Assembly: GCA_036250225.1 (NCBI GenBank)
Contig: JAPZLL010000006.1
Span: 1-64,000 of the forward strand
DNA from: Cercophora sp. LCS_1
Taxonomy: Eukaryota; Ascomycota; Sordariomycetes; Sordariales; Lasiosphaeriaceae
DNA length: 64,000 nucleotides
Reading direction: 5' to 3'
Part shown: positions 1-11,692 of the stretch, one piece after another
Position numbering within the stretch: position 1 is the stretch's first letter
How the letters are laid out: each line of letters begins with the position of its first letter
Position numbers and translations under genes: made by a program
The notes under the pieces: model-generated
Told to the model about the DNA's origin: nothing
What the model saw: the letters and a program-made list of their open reading frames with translations, nothing else
Database searches by the model: none

Positions 1-77
1 CCCCTTCGAGAGTTGTACTAGCCTTCACTCAGTCACCTTGCACCCACCCCACCTAGAGCATTGGACCCTGTCCGCTC

Positions 78-3000
78 TTACGATCTGTCTTTACCAGGCT
101 CACCTCGGTGTACCTGGAGCAGGCCGTAACACTCATGCCCATACCAAGCAGCCAAGCCCAGTGGTGTTCGGCCACCATTATCCTTCACTTCCATTTTGGC
201 CCCATTATCAAGTAATAACCTGACAACAGCCTCATGCCCATTGCGAGCGGCCAAGCCCAGTAGTGTTTGGCCACAATCATCCTTCACTTCCTTTTCGGCC
301 CCATTATCAAGTAATAACCTGACAACGGCCTCATGCCCATTACAAGCAGCCAAGCCCAGTGGTGTTCGGCCACTGATATCTTTTGCTTCCTTTTCGGCCC
401 CATTATCAAGTAATAACCTGACAACGGCCTTATGCCCATTGCGAGCGGCCAAGCCCAGTGGTGTTTGGCCACTGATATCTTTTGCTTCCTTTTCGGCCCC
501 ATTATCAAGTAATAACCTGACAACAGCCTCATGCCCATTGCAAGCGTCCCAGCCCAGTGGTGTTCGGCCACTATTATCCTTCACTTCCATTTCGGCCCCA
601 TTATCAAGTAATAACCTGACAACAGCCTTACACCCACTCGAAGCGGCCCAGCTCAGTGGTGTTTGGCCAGTTTTATCCTTCACTTCCTTTTCGGCCCCAT
701 TATCAAGTAATAACCTGACAACGGCCTCATGCCCATTGTGAGCGGCCAAGCCCAGTGGTGTTTGGCCACTGATATCTTTTGCTTCCTTTTCGGCCCCATT
801 ATTAAGTAACAACTTAACCACACCATCATCTCCCTGTCTAATGGCCAGCATGAATATTTCTTGAACATTTAAGTCCTCTACACCCTCATGCTTGGCCGGC
901 CTCGAGACAAGACAAAAAATGGCAATGACGTTGTCTGCGTTTGCCAAAGCATGAGATGACAGAGATAGCTTGCGCGAGTACCGAAAATTACGGGACCAGG
1001 AGGAGGTATCCTTCACCATGTGCGCACGGAACAGCTCGCATACGTCGGTAGTCTTAATGCCGCGCATTTCAGCTTCGGGCGCTGATTGCATCAGAGCCAG
1101 GGCTGCATCGTCACTCTTTGTTGCTCGGGCGGCAAAGAGGGGGGTGCCGAATCGCTCGTTTTCGATTTCGAGGCAATGTTGACCAGATGCTGCGGCGTGG
1201 ATCCGAATCAGGGCTGCCAAGTTCGTCTCCGCAAGGACGTATAACAGGCTCACGGTGGCCTTGTAGTGGCGGGCTTGGAACTTCTCGACTAGGTTGTGAA
1301 GGCTTACCCACTCTGTGAGTGGGAACCGACTGAGAAAGTCTCCCTGCTCAAGGCCAGTAACTGCGGCGGCATTGGCGTGTGGAAGTACATTCTGTGTGGC
1401 GTACCCCAGCAATGGATGTCGCTGGGCAAAGGAGGCGATGGGATCGTCGGCATTGCGTTGTGGTGTGTCATTCTTGATCAGTTGCTGAACGTCGCTCATG
1501 CTCATGTATGCAACACAGCATGTCTTCAGCCGGTCGTGACTCTCGCCTTCAAAGTTGTTTCCGAGGGTATTTGATAGAAATTTTAGTCCTCCTTCTTTGA
1601 GGAGGAAGTCTCGGACTGATTCGTGAATGAACTGAACAGATCCAGTTCCGGTGTTGATGGCCTCAACCAGCCCTTTGGAAGAACTGAGGATGAATAGCTT
1701 GACCTGACTTTCGTCTGGTACATAGCCTTGTAGAAATTGGGGACTGACCCCGGCGTGAATTGCGCAATATAACTCCTTAGGTTTCAAGGGACGCCGTGCA
1801 AACAGAACCCACTGAAGGCAGAGGAGCAGCTCGTCCTGGTGATTCTTGTCTCGCATAAGGATGTCGCGAAAAAGATCATGCAGGTTGTCGGGAAGTTCCT
1901 TCAGCTTCTCTAGGAGATAACCTGGTGGCCGGCCCTGGTCCTTTGCCTTATTCAGGATATCGACGACGAGAACTACCCACATAAAGACACCAGATGCCTT
2001 TTCCAGAATATGGGTTAGAATCTGCTCTCGATAGCCGCCATCTTTTGTCGTGATCTTCAACTTGTCCCCAACATATCTCTGAATGTCTTGGGAATGGTGA
2101 TCCTCCTTTTCCAGCACCACATCAATGCTATTGGAGATAGTAATGTGTGGATAATGGCGGCTCGAAAAGGCGACATGAAATGGTATCCGGTTCGCGAGGG
2201 CGGAACTCGCAAGACGCTCAAAGAACTCAACCATATCTCGGATTTCAGCCTCATCGCATTCATCAAGGGCGTCGATGAAGCACGTTACTGGATCAGAGGG
2301 ATCAAGACGAGATACCGCTTCGTCGAAGACTTGCTTCAACTGCTCAACGCTCCAGTCGTAGTATTCGGTTATGTTCCAAGCCATGAGGCCGGCTTTGTCG
2401 AACGAGCATTGCAGCTTTGGCCGCGGCTGGAGAAGTTGCAGTAGTAAAGATCGATACATGCCAATTGTTGTCTTCTCCAGTTGTGCCCCTCGCGCGTTGA
2501 AATAGAAACACATTTTGTTGCGGGGCATCTTCGTCTTGAAGCGAGAGAATAGAAACTTCATCAATGTTGACTTCCCGGCTCCGGGCTTCCCTTTAATCCA
2601 GAGGAAACCGTGATGGCTGTGTAAATTCCGGGCATCGAGCCAGTTGAGATATTGAGGACTTCTGAGGAACCAGGAGCAGGTTTTCGCGTGTGTGTTCTTG
2701 ATGGACTTGAAACGACTGTCGATTTGACCGAACCGGAGCGAGCTGAGAAGCATTGTACGTTGGGCATCACTCAGAGTTGCGCAGCCGCTCTCATCGTCCT
2801 TCGATCCAGCAGAATTGACATTGGAGGTCATTTTGCGGAGGGCAGCGGCAACCTTTTGATATTCGGTATCGTCGGTGGTAGTAAAGCGACACATGTCCAT
2901 GTGATTCTTGTTGATGTGTTGTGTTGTCTCGAAAGGGACGAAACCAAGGTAGGACGACATATCCTCGACAACCTGCATCCCGTAGTAAGTGTATGATCCC

Positions 3001-3874
3001 TGAAGGCTCGGGCCGAAGCACTTTACCTTGTTGCCGCCCAGACAAAACACTCCTTGGGCTTCTTGGAAAGAGTAAATGTTCCAGCTCTGTTTGTGAGTGA
3101 TCCCGCTGAAGTCGTCATTCAGCTGTCTGAGAGGCCCAGATGTGGGCAACAGCGTGTTGATAATGCCTTGGTTCACCGATAAGCCTGCTACTTTGGCCAG
3201 CTTCTCAGCAATGTGCTGGAGAAACTGTCGTGGGTCGGCACCGCGGTGAGGCGTACCAAAGAAAATGATGCCAATCGTCGACTTGAAGACGTTTCGCATA
3301 CAGTCGTCGGTGCAGAGGTTGGCTTGCCGTAACATTTCCTTGGTGACGATCCCACCTAGGCTATGGCAAACGAACAGGATCGGCCTTAATGGTTCTTCCC
3401 GGCATTTTGCCTCGACGCAGACTAAAAATTCCCTCGCAAGGTCGTTCAGCGCCATCTTGTTCACTTGGTGACCCGAGGCTACGTGTCTCAAGTGGGTATC
3501 ATAGCCATATGTCAAGACCCTCGCGTGCGGTATCGTTATCGGAAGCAAATCCCGAGGCCAAAAGACGCTCACTGACGGTCCAGTACGCGAGACCTGAGAC
3601 ACAGTGTAAGGTCCGAGTTTTCGAACTTTGGGACGGGGCTCGCTGTCGCCGGGATCGTCTCGGTGCTCCTTCGCCCACGTTTTGTAGGGGCTACCGGTGA
3701 AGCCGTGCACGAACACGATACTGTTTGATGCCCGGCGTCAGCAAACTGTCAGACTGATGAATCGTAGAGGTTGAAAACGCACTCGAGCAGGGGTTGGTCG
3801 GGCTCATAAACGACTGTCAACCCGGTTTCGGGGACCCGTTCCCGTCGGCTGGGTCTGGCGGGTTGCGGGTCCAT
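78..3874 (-). CDS. NLR-like receptor: hydrolase-NACHT-ankyrin
   Basis: Two exons: 3783-3874 and 78-3720, with a 62-bp intron (donor GTGCGT, branch CTGAC, acceptor CAG). The joined frame gives about 1244 aa. The ATG at 3874 opens exon 1 and splicing restores the usual IVFVHGFTGSP start of the alpha/beta-hydrolase (lipase-like) domain. That domain spans roughly residues 30-290, with nucleophile elbow CHSLGG near 150. A NACHT NTPase follows, with P-loop GKPGAGKST near 410 and Walker B CFIDALDECDE. The C-terminus holds about seven ankyrin repeats that are almost identical to one another. The architecture matches fungal NLRs of the heterokaryon-incompatibility/innate-immunity type: effector domain, nucleotide switch, repeat sensor. 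The last 20 residues after the final repeat look unlike ankyrin, so a further spliced exon may lie beyond the left edge. Architecture is certain; ligand and role are inferred. Confidence 0.9.
110..815 (-). repeat. 99-bp tandem ankyrin-coding array, about 7 units
   Basis: Units of exactly 99 bp (33 codons) recur, for example the stretch beginning ggccccattatcaagtaata near 198, 297, 396, 495, 594, 693 and (diverged) 792. Silent as well as replacement sites are nearly identical. Differences cluster at a few codons in each unit, such as KEAKDIS/KEVKDKT/MEVKDNS and the helix positions before GHEAVVRLLL. This is the high-internal-conservation pattern known for repeats of fungal STAND receptors. Confidence 0.93.
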
Positions 3875-5369
3875 GCCGAATGCCGAAGGGGGGCCTTAGC
3901 GCGCGCAGAGAGGTATGGGGTTTCGATGCGGCAAAAAAGCGTCAGAACGCCTCTGTTGGTAGTGCTTTCAGATACACGTTGATGCAAACGAGTAAACAGG
4001 AGGCAGGAGAAGAAGGTCCAAGTCTGCGACAGAGTTTCGTGGTTTGGGGCTGAGGGGCACAGCCTGATGCAGACCGAGGTTGGCTTAGCGTGGTGGTGGG
4101 GCATTCCCCTCAACAGGTTCTCCAATGAGAAGACGCGATGTCGCTGCCTGCGCCAACGCGTGGCCCAACTTGTAAAAAATCTTAGTGTCTTATCACCTAG
4201 CCGCACTTTTTGTCCGAAGGGCGGTTAGCACATGAGCGGCTCCCTGCAATGGCGGCGCGATTCCCCGATTGGACAGTCGCCATTGACAACACAACGCTGA
4301 AGGGGGTGCGTTGATAGAGGTGCCGCACACAATCCATGCACTAGAAACTCCCAATCCCAGCATCGCCCGGTTGTGCAAGAATGTAAGGTGGCTTATGGGC
4401 GAAGTTTAGTCATAGATGGTGGACGAAGGTACTCCTCTCTGATCTTGGGGAGCTGTCTGAAAACAAGGTTCGATGAGACGAGTCACTAAAGCGTCACCAA
4501 GATGCGCGTCCTGGATCGTCATGAATTTCAGACAATGGCTTCTCTGGGCCGTACCAACTTGGTGGTGGCCATATTACCATTTTGGATGATGCCGATTTGG
4601 AGTTTGGCGTTACGGACTGGTCCAACGGGTCCTGGAGACGCTGCTTCTCACGTAGTTATTCAAACTTGACGGACCTGACGTGTCGAGCATGCTTCAATGG
4701 CTGCCAGGCGCAATGTCCGAATCGAAGCTCCGGCTCGGTATGTTGGTAATGTCTTACCTGGCCCGGGAGGATATCGACTCGTTGCTCATGGGGCGTGACG
4801 CTGTCAAATCCGCCTCCGCCCCGGTATAGGTACCTTTCCCACCGCCAACCCTGGAGTTCCACCACTGCCACGTGCACCCAAGATGTCTCGCAACACAAGA
4901 TCCACTTCGTGGATATGACAACTGCTAATTGCAGCCAATTCCATGCAGCTGTCTCCTTGCGGGTCGTAGCTCCGCATTGTATTCCCTCTCAGTCCATTAT
5001 CCGAATCCTTCCCTCGATGTCACCCCATATAGCACGTCGTTCAGGGCGCCAAGTGGGTCGCAAAAAAGCCGCGTGTGCTATGCGTCTAGAAATGGCCAGA
5101 GCCGAGAGATGCCCACGCGATTCCCCAAAGAGACGCGCTTGTTAGCCAGGGTCTCTCTCGGATGCCGGCCGGCCATCACGACTTTCCCTAGATCTTGGTG
5201 AACTCTTGGCGGACGAGATGCCGATAAATCCAAGCCCGCCCGTCACCGGTGGCGAAACTGCTGGGTCAACTCCACGCTTTGCTCGCCCAAGTCGCTCTTT
5301 TTTGCGTTTACATGCTCGAGGGCCTTGTCCCTCTGCCACTCTTTTCCCCAGCATCCCGTCATTCCCGTC
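3875..5369. other. intergenic, no gene recognised
   Basis: Only short overlapping open frames without recognisable motifs on either strand. It holds the upstream regions of the divergent NLR (minus) and FAD-oxidoreductase pseudogene (plus). No RNA gene or mobile-element end was seen. Confidence 0.6.
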
Positions 5370-6549
5370 ATGCCAACACTGCGCATTCTCGCCGGGCTTG
5401 TTGCCGTGGCATCGGTGGCCACCTCGGCGGCTCTGCCCAATAGCATCGCCAGCCGCCTCCTGGTCAAGAACGTGGCCATCGTCGGCGGAGGCGCCAGTGG
5501 GTCCCATGCTGCTCTCCGGCTGAAGGAGGACTTTGGCCAAAGTGTCGTAGTCATCGAGAAGGCGGACCACCTGGTATGTTGAATGCCAGCTGGGGGGCCA
5601 GTTTACGCGCGAACATGAACTCTACCGTGCTGACCATCATTGATCAGGGCGGCCATGTTGCTGGGTATGACGATGCCGCCACGGGCCGCCACATCGACTA
5701 CGGCGTCGACAGCTTCAACGACTACGGCTCAGCCCGCGCCTTCTTCACCCGTCTAGGCGTCAGTGTCCAGGATGCGGCGCATCCCAACTTGCCTCCTCAG
5801 TATGTTGACTTTGCGACTGGCGATGCCATCAACTACACGGCCGCCGCGATCCCCGACATGTTTGGGGCCCTCGGCGCAATGTACGGCGTGGTCAAGCCGT
5901 TTGAGAACTTGATCAGCCCATCCTACGCCAGCTGCCCAGCCCCCGCCAACGTGCCCGCGGATCTCCTCCTCCTATTCGGCGAGTTCGTCACCAAGTATAG
6001 CCTCGAGGCCGCCATTAACCAGATCTTCCAGATCACAGGCCACGGTGTGGGTGACCTTGTCAACACGCCCACCATGTATGTCTTGCAGGCGTTTGGCATC
6101 CCCACACTCGAGAGCTTCTTGGGAATCGCGGGTGTCTTCGTTCCTTCTTCGGGACGCAACATTGAGATCTACGAGGCGATCGCGACGCGCCTCGGCAGCG
6201 ACGTCCTGTACAGCAGCACGGTGGTGCAGAGTCTGCGGACAATGTTTGGTGTGGTGCTCTGGGTCAAGGGCCCCGACGACAAGTACACCCTGGTGCTGGC
6301 TGACAAGCTCCTCGTCGCCATGGAGCCGACTGAGAGCAACATAGAGCCGTTCAACCCGAGTCCCGCCGAGCAGGCCGTCTTCAATAAACTCAGCTACAGC
6401 ACCCCTTTTCCGGCATTGTCTCGCACCCTTCGCTGCCAGTTGGGGCTTCGCTCATCAACACCCCTGCTGCCGCCGCATTCGGTGCGCAGTCGACCGCCCC
6501 CATCTGAGCGTTCAACGATCAGCTGCTTCCCCAGCTGGTGGCTGCTTAG
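5370..6549 (+). pseudogene. FAD-dependent oxidoreductase pseudogene (beta-cyclopiazonate dehydrogenase-like)
   Basis: Exon 1 5370-5573, intron 5574-5647 (74 bp, GTATGT...CAG), exon 2 from 5648. An N-terminal hydrophobic signal peptide precedes a Rossmann FAD fingerprint (VAIVGGGASGSHAALRL) and a GGHVAGY motif, typical of the secreted fungal flavin-containing amine-oxidase superfamily. Three lesions are visible. A frame change in the C4T4 run at 6402-6409 moves the family-like sequence (GIVSHPSLPVGASL) into another frame. An apparent internal deletion near 6470 joins the middle of the protein directly to its C-terminal end. An in-frame TGA at 6505-6507 sits where the family normally has Trp, fitting TGG to TGA. 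The natural C-terminus (AFNDQLLPQLVAA, then stop at 6549) is still readable. Substrate unknown. Only part of the family's usual length (above 500 aa) remains. Confidence 0.8.
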
Positions 6550-7168
6550 AGGTTGACGAAGTGCATTTCCGTAGAATTCGTGTAGATAAGGTAATCAAAA
6601 CATACCTGAATTTTTTTTTTTGGAGGTTGCAGTGGCTCGATTCTGATGAACTGGTGCCGGCTTTAGGAAGCAACCACCCCAGGAAATCCCATCGTTCGAC
6701 ATTGATGTACCAACCAGGCCGTCCTTTGATCACCGAGTCATGGCCATCCTGTCAACCCCTGCGCCCAGCCCCTTTTTCGTGTCGCGCTCCGTTCAATGGC
6801 ATCCACCTATCCCGCCCCCTGGATGGCCTGATCCCTACCAGTGGCTCCAATGGCTCCAGAACCTGCGCTTCCCCTTTGGTTAGAGGCGTACGAGAATCGC
6901 AATCGCAATCGCAATCGCATTCGCTCCGGCCGGTCCGCTCACGTTCGCCACGACAGAACAGACACTCCCCGCCGAGCTCGGACATTGTTGCCTGTGCTTT
7001 TCCATCCCGACGCCATCGCCTTCACTTGTGACCGGCCGGTCTCTGGCGCCCGGACCGAGGAACGTCGGAATGAGCTTGTATTGATGCCCCCTCGATCTCA
7101 GACCGCAGATAAGGGGATTTGAGAGATAGAGCGCTGGTGCTAACTAAAGGCGGGAAGAAGATAGGGAA
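6550..7168. other. intergenic; short GCAATC hexamer tract
   Basis: No gene recognised. Around 6896-6924 a 6-bp unit (gcaatc) repeats about four times. It separates the FAD pseudogene from the convergent rhodopsin-like pseudogene. Confidence 0.5.
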
Positions 7169-8340
7169 TCAAGGAAACGAGCGAGGCAGCTGCTTTCTGC
7201 GCTGTCCTGCTACCTGCTGCAACTCGACAGCGTCGTCGGTTTCGCCTTCCCTGTCAATCATAATCTCGTCGACGCGCATAATCTTGCCACTCGCGTCCAT
7301 GCCGAGAATGCTGTCGTCGCTGCCGGCGTTGCTCCTCTTCTCGAGCGGGTGCCGCGCTCTGGATCGCACGCCCACGCTGTACTGTTGGTTCTTGGAGCCG
7401 TGGACGCTGATGGGGCCCTCATGCGTTCCGTACCTGCCAGCCGCGTTCGAGACGATATCCCGGAGGTACACGCGCAGCGAGGGGATGGAAGCGGCGATGA
7501 TGGTCACAGATACTTCGGTCGAGTCCCAGATGTTAAGCATGGCCGCGTCGTCTGATGTTGTGTCAGCGTAGTCCCCATCCATCCATCCAGTCTTGGCAGG
7601 GGGGGCGAACTCACAAGTGTCGCCCGTCGCGAGGTTTCCGAGATGGAGCGTCTTGATTAACGCCATGATCCCGGCACGTTCACTGTCACGAAGGAATCAG
7701 CTCAAAACCTCAACAGCAGGGAAAGGGGCATATGAACGCACAGGGTACCGAGACTCATGGCAACGCCGACACCAATCTTTTCCTTTAAGCGCATCTGGAG
7801 GTTCCAGATGATGACCCATGGCAGCAGCGCCAACACAAAGTCGGAGGCGGCCGAGTACCCTCCGGCCAGGTTTCCGATAAAGATGATTTGCGGCAGGATA
7901 TTGGCGCAGGTGCCGGGCGTGCTGGGGATCCACGACTTCTGGATGTGTCGCAGCCGACCCAGTTCATGGTGGCGTTGAGGGCAATGATGATGTTTATGGA
8001 CACCAGGATGAACCAGACGAACCATTTGGTCCAGCCCTCGGAGAACCGGAGCAGCGTCACGGCGAAAGCCGTCTTGCTCCATGCGGCGGCCGTCATGGCG
8101 ATGGTGTTGCGCGCCCACTGCAGCAGGACCTCATCGGGGGGCCCCATTAATAATCCCAGGGGTGTTCTCCATAGCCGCGAGCCAACGTAACCGACAGCAA
8201 GATACAGGCGACAAAGTGGACTACCTGTGGAGCAGCCTCGAGTGTCAGCGTCGGTTAAGTTGAGAAGAAGAGGTCAGACTCACCCAGGACGCCGCCAGAA
8301 CCCAGTCATTCCACCACAGACCTCGAGAGCTGCCGCCGCT
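7169..8340 (-). pseudogene. Rhodopsin-like (SAT4/PTH11-type) membrane protein, disrupted
   Basis: Exons read on the minus strand: about 8340-8284, 8224-7742, 7682-7615 and 7551-7169, with introns of 59, 59 and 63 bp and good splice sites. Family landmarks are LWWNDWVLAASW, GYGEHPWD, the NWVGC...PGTC pair, GGYSAASDFVLALLPW, MSLG and IWDSTEVSVTIIAASIPSLR, giving the multi-pass fungal rhodopsin domain plus a soluble tail. Lesions: an in-frame TAA at 8147-8149 just after HPWDY, a one-base frame change in the run of six G at 8136-8141, and a second frame change near 7945-7951 between NWVGC and the following segment. The N-terminal membrane helix before LWW was not found; a stop lies directly upstream unless another intron ends there. 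Related intact proteins are membrane receptors or membrane proteins of mostly unknown ligand. Confidence 0.75.
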
Positions 8341-8984
8341 CTAAGATGCAGTCGAAACAAGCTTCGCGATTCCGCGGGCAGCTGACTTGGCTATCGATTA
8401 GCAATGAGCGTTGCACAGACGAGGCCTGAGCCCGGAATGGTACCCTAGGACCGCGACCGATGGTGGCATTTTGGCGGCTAGGTCTCCCCACTTCCAAGCG
8501 ATGAGGCTACCTTGGCAAAATTTTCAACCCCGGATTTCTAGACCGAGTGGGTTTGGCCCCTTTTGTCTGCCGCCGATCGATCGATCGACAGGCAACTCGC
8601 TTGGCACGCCGGGATATGAACTCGACCACTGTTGACCCGAATGCGAGCCCTAAGACCGTGCCAGGGTGTTGTGTTACTGTGTACTGCCGCGGCCTTGTTA
8701 GGTTCGCGTCTTTGATGATGCGTGGGCCTTGACGCACGTAATAAGATCCAAGACGGTGCAGCCCAGTACTGCCTCGAGATGAGTGCACTTGCTAGGATGG
8801 TTTCATCAACACCGCCGTCTGGAAGAATCGCATCAACATGCAAGTCTTCTGCTTCAAGCCGTTGACATTTCTGGCCGTTGGCAAGACAAACGCAAACGCC
8901 CAAACGTCCCCGTGGGGAGTCGCATCAAGGCCGGACTAACGCGGGGCAACAACAGCCCGGAGATACATTTCCGCCAAACTCACT
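8341..8984. other. intergenic / decayed flank
   Basis: Upstream of the rhodopsin-like pseudogene and downstream of the HET pseudogene. It may hold the lost first exon of the former, but no reading frame matches convincingly. No RNA gene or repeat seen. Confidence 0.4.
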
Positions 8985-11014
8985 TCACTTCACCTTTAGC
9001 ATCTTGGTTTCTGCTGAGCGAGCACTCCACCCAGCAACCGAACAGGACACCCGCAGCGCAAAATGACCACCACCGACACTCTCGACTATATATCGTCTCA
9101 AGACTTTTAATCTCTTCGACGTAAAAGATAAGAGGATCAGGGAGTTCGCAATGTTTTGAAGGTCAAGCACAAATTCATTGATCATAATTACCAACTCTAT
9201 CCAGTTTTCCTGTCCCGTCATGGGAACAACTGCTCGCCAAACCTGAAAACTGTTTGCTCCATCTTCTTCGTACTCTGGCTCCTCCCCGCCCACGAAATCA
9301 TCCGGGGTCTTGAAAGCACTGAGCGCCGGACCAATAACCTTCCCCCGAAGCCCGGCCGCCACCACCTCACCACCCGGCACAGGTCTCACAACAAGCATGG
9401 TGACAGGACCAGTATCCGACCCAATATTCCAGTCCGGTATCCAGATTGGAATCACAATATCGCCAACCTTGGTATCCCGAGGCCCAACGCCATATCGTGG
9501 ACAGTGGGGAGTCGCTCCATCCTCACCATACGGCTCTAGGGCAAAGAGGCAAAATTTCTCCAAAATGGCCTCCGCATGGCTATAATTCATGGAAGGCTTT
9601 CTGCCCGAAGCCGTCGAAATGAGCTTGCGGAGTTTATCGAGATATTCGTTCCACTCTGTGTGCATCGGCGTGGAGTCGTAATCCACGTCAGAACCACTTA
9701 AGAACGTGCCGATTCTCTGGATTAGGTCACTGGTTGTCAGCACATGCGGAATCGCTCCATCCGCTGTTTGGAATAGTGCTTCCAGTACTGCTATGGTTCT
9801 CCCACGTATTTGGCGCTCGTCGTTGGGGGATATGCCGTCCATTTTCCCCACAGAAACCACTCTTCGACCACGTGGACTGCCGAAGGAAGACTCCCAGCTG
9901 ACCATCGAGCCCCATGATGATATGTCGGCTTTGTGACGGACGAAACACGAGAGTCGCGCTCCGAGATCGACAGGTATGGCAAAGTCCTTTGCCGAAATTT
10001 GGACCAGTTGGGCACCCAGGAGGGATGGGACGGGTTATCAATGACTTCCACAGCACCAAATTCAAACAAGTGTTGCAGGAGCTGAAGTTTCTCGATTTCT
10101 TCGCCACTTTTGAAGACAAACTGTGCATTATGTCGATACAATGAAGCCCAGCTCGTGTTGTAGTCCACCTCGAATCGTTTGTCGATGGGGGTGAGTCCCA
10201 AGAACGCAGCGATGCGGTCTCTGGGGTCGGCGCGTTCGGCACAGTGGAAGTCCCACAAGGGTTTCAAGATGCTGGGGTTATCCATCGGCTCAGTCAGAGC
10301 GGGCAGCATTCTCTTTTGGTAGGCCGGCCACCACGTGCAGGTAATTTCGAGTCCCTGCGATGCAGTATCGCCGAGAGTGAGGGTATGGCTCCCACGATGC
10401 AAAAACGCCTTCCGAGCAAGGCGTGCTTCCTGAATCACCCAGCGTCGTAGAAACCAAGGCTGTTCGCAAAAGCCGCGTATCAAGTTGGCCCAGCGTGGCA
10501 TGGTCAACCCGTCCTCCTCTTTTAAATTGACAACGGTTCGGCGGATATCACATTACAACCACAATAAAGTCTCTTCAATATTATCATCCACTGGGCCTAA
10601 CCAGACATAAACACCCTCAGCCTGCTCACAGATACTGCCCATGATGGGAATCGGCTGGGCTTTCTCCAGGTCGTCATGCTGATTGAGGCAGACCGCGTCG
10701 ATCCGCAGATACTGCTCAACGCCACGGAACCGAAATCGTCGAAGTACCATGTCAACGTTTTGAGTAATAGAGAGATAAGAACTTCCATCTGCGTCCCTGT
10801 TGCTCCATATTTCCAACACTGCAGGGAAGTCTTGCTTTCCCCAGACGTATGAAATCGCGGAGTAGGCTGGGAACTCGGCTGCGCGCGGGCACTGAATGAT
10901 CCTGCAGGTGAGAGGTGCATCTGCGCTCGCGGCGGGATCGAGGACGAGAAGTCGGATGAAATGGCGCTCCCTGAGAGGCTTGTATCGATACATGGATTTG
11001 CCGGATGAGGCCAT
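8985..11014 (-). pseudogene. HET-domain protein, disrupted
   Basis: A start MASSGKSMYRYKPL at 11014 is followed by a HET domain (AYSAISYVWG, YLRIDAVCLNQ, VYVWLG) and then PWFLRRWVIQEARL, DRIAAFLGL and a long C-terminal region. These are family landmarks of fungal heterokaryon-incompatibility proteins, which trigger cell death on non-self recognition. An in-frame TAA at 10553-10555 interrupts the reading after ETLLWL, and the same frame resumes with PRWANLIRGFCEQPW. A one-base frame change near 9905-9912 moves the C-terminal third (VSWESSFGSPRGRRVV onward) to another frame ending at 8985. A 42-nt intron around the stop was considered but its borders are poor. The stop fits a CAA to TAA change. 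Confidence 0.75.
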
Positions 11015-11692
11015 GTTCTCGACGGAGTCTGCTGCGGTGTGCAGTGAGTGAAAGGAGGCAGGGATCTGGTTGATGCCGAACGACGATGGACGAGCGGGGT
11101 AAAGTGGACCGATTTTTGTCACTCCTGACCCCTTGTTGGCTGGAGGTACGCCACATACTGCAAGGAAGGACGGCTTCTTCTTTTCAGCACATGCACCTCG
11201 GATTCGCGATGCGCCCATCAGCTGGACAACTCAGACCGCGTGCGGCTCTTGAAAATTTGGTGAGCTCCTCGGCTAGCACCAACTCGGGCTGAATATTTCC
11301 CTGGATGTACGGGTCTCTGCACGAAGCAGCTCGGCAGCGGCCAGCGGAACGATCCGAGGTACATCGATAACGAAATCGAGGTTCCTATTATTGGCGTAGC
11401 ACCTGCAGAACTCGACCAGGGCCTGGTTTCAAGGTGCGGTGTCAGATAGTTAAATACAGTTTACGTATTCTCTTGTGCCGGAAACCTTGAAGCTCAAAGA
11501 TCCTGCGAGGGAATGAGACGCTAGTAACCATGCCGAAGCGGCGGCCTGAAGTAGGGGCTGGAACTACCTATGGGTATCCATGGGTTCGCGGTAATTAATG
11601 TAGTAATTAATAAAGCGATAAAACTAATAGGGTTACCTTAAAAAAATAGTTAAAAATAATATATAAAATATAAATAATAAGACTTACAATCG
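11015..11692. other. intergenic; AT-rich tract at 11580-11692
   Basis: No gene. The last 110 bp before the inverted-repeat element are strikingly AT-rich (taa/ata-rich), unlike the GC-rich surroundings. Confidence 0.5.

Noticed and set aside
196..741. Plus-strand 181-codon repetitive frame (PLSSNNLTTA units)
   Set aside because: It is the antisense shadow of the 99-bp ankyrin array; no independent coding signal.
110..815. Regular 99-bp repeats considered as a CRISPR-like array
   Set aside because: Units are contiguous coding ankyrin repeats without spacers, in a eukaryotic gene.
10508..10552. A 42-nt intron spanning the HET-gene stop
   Set aside because: The borders (gttgta and aaaag) are weak and the length is below typical; an in-frame nonsense codon is simpler.
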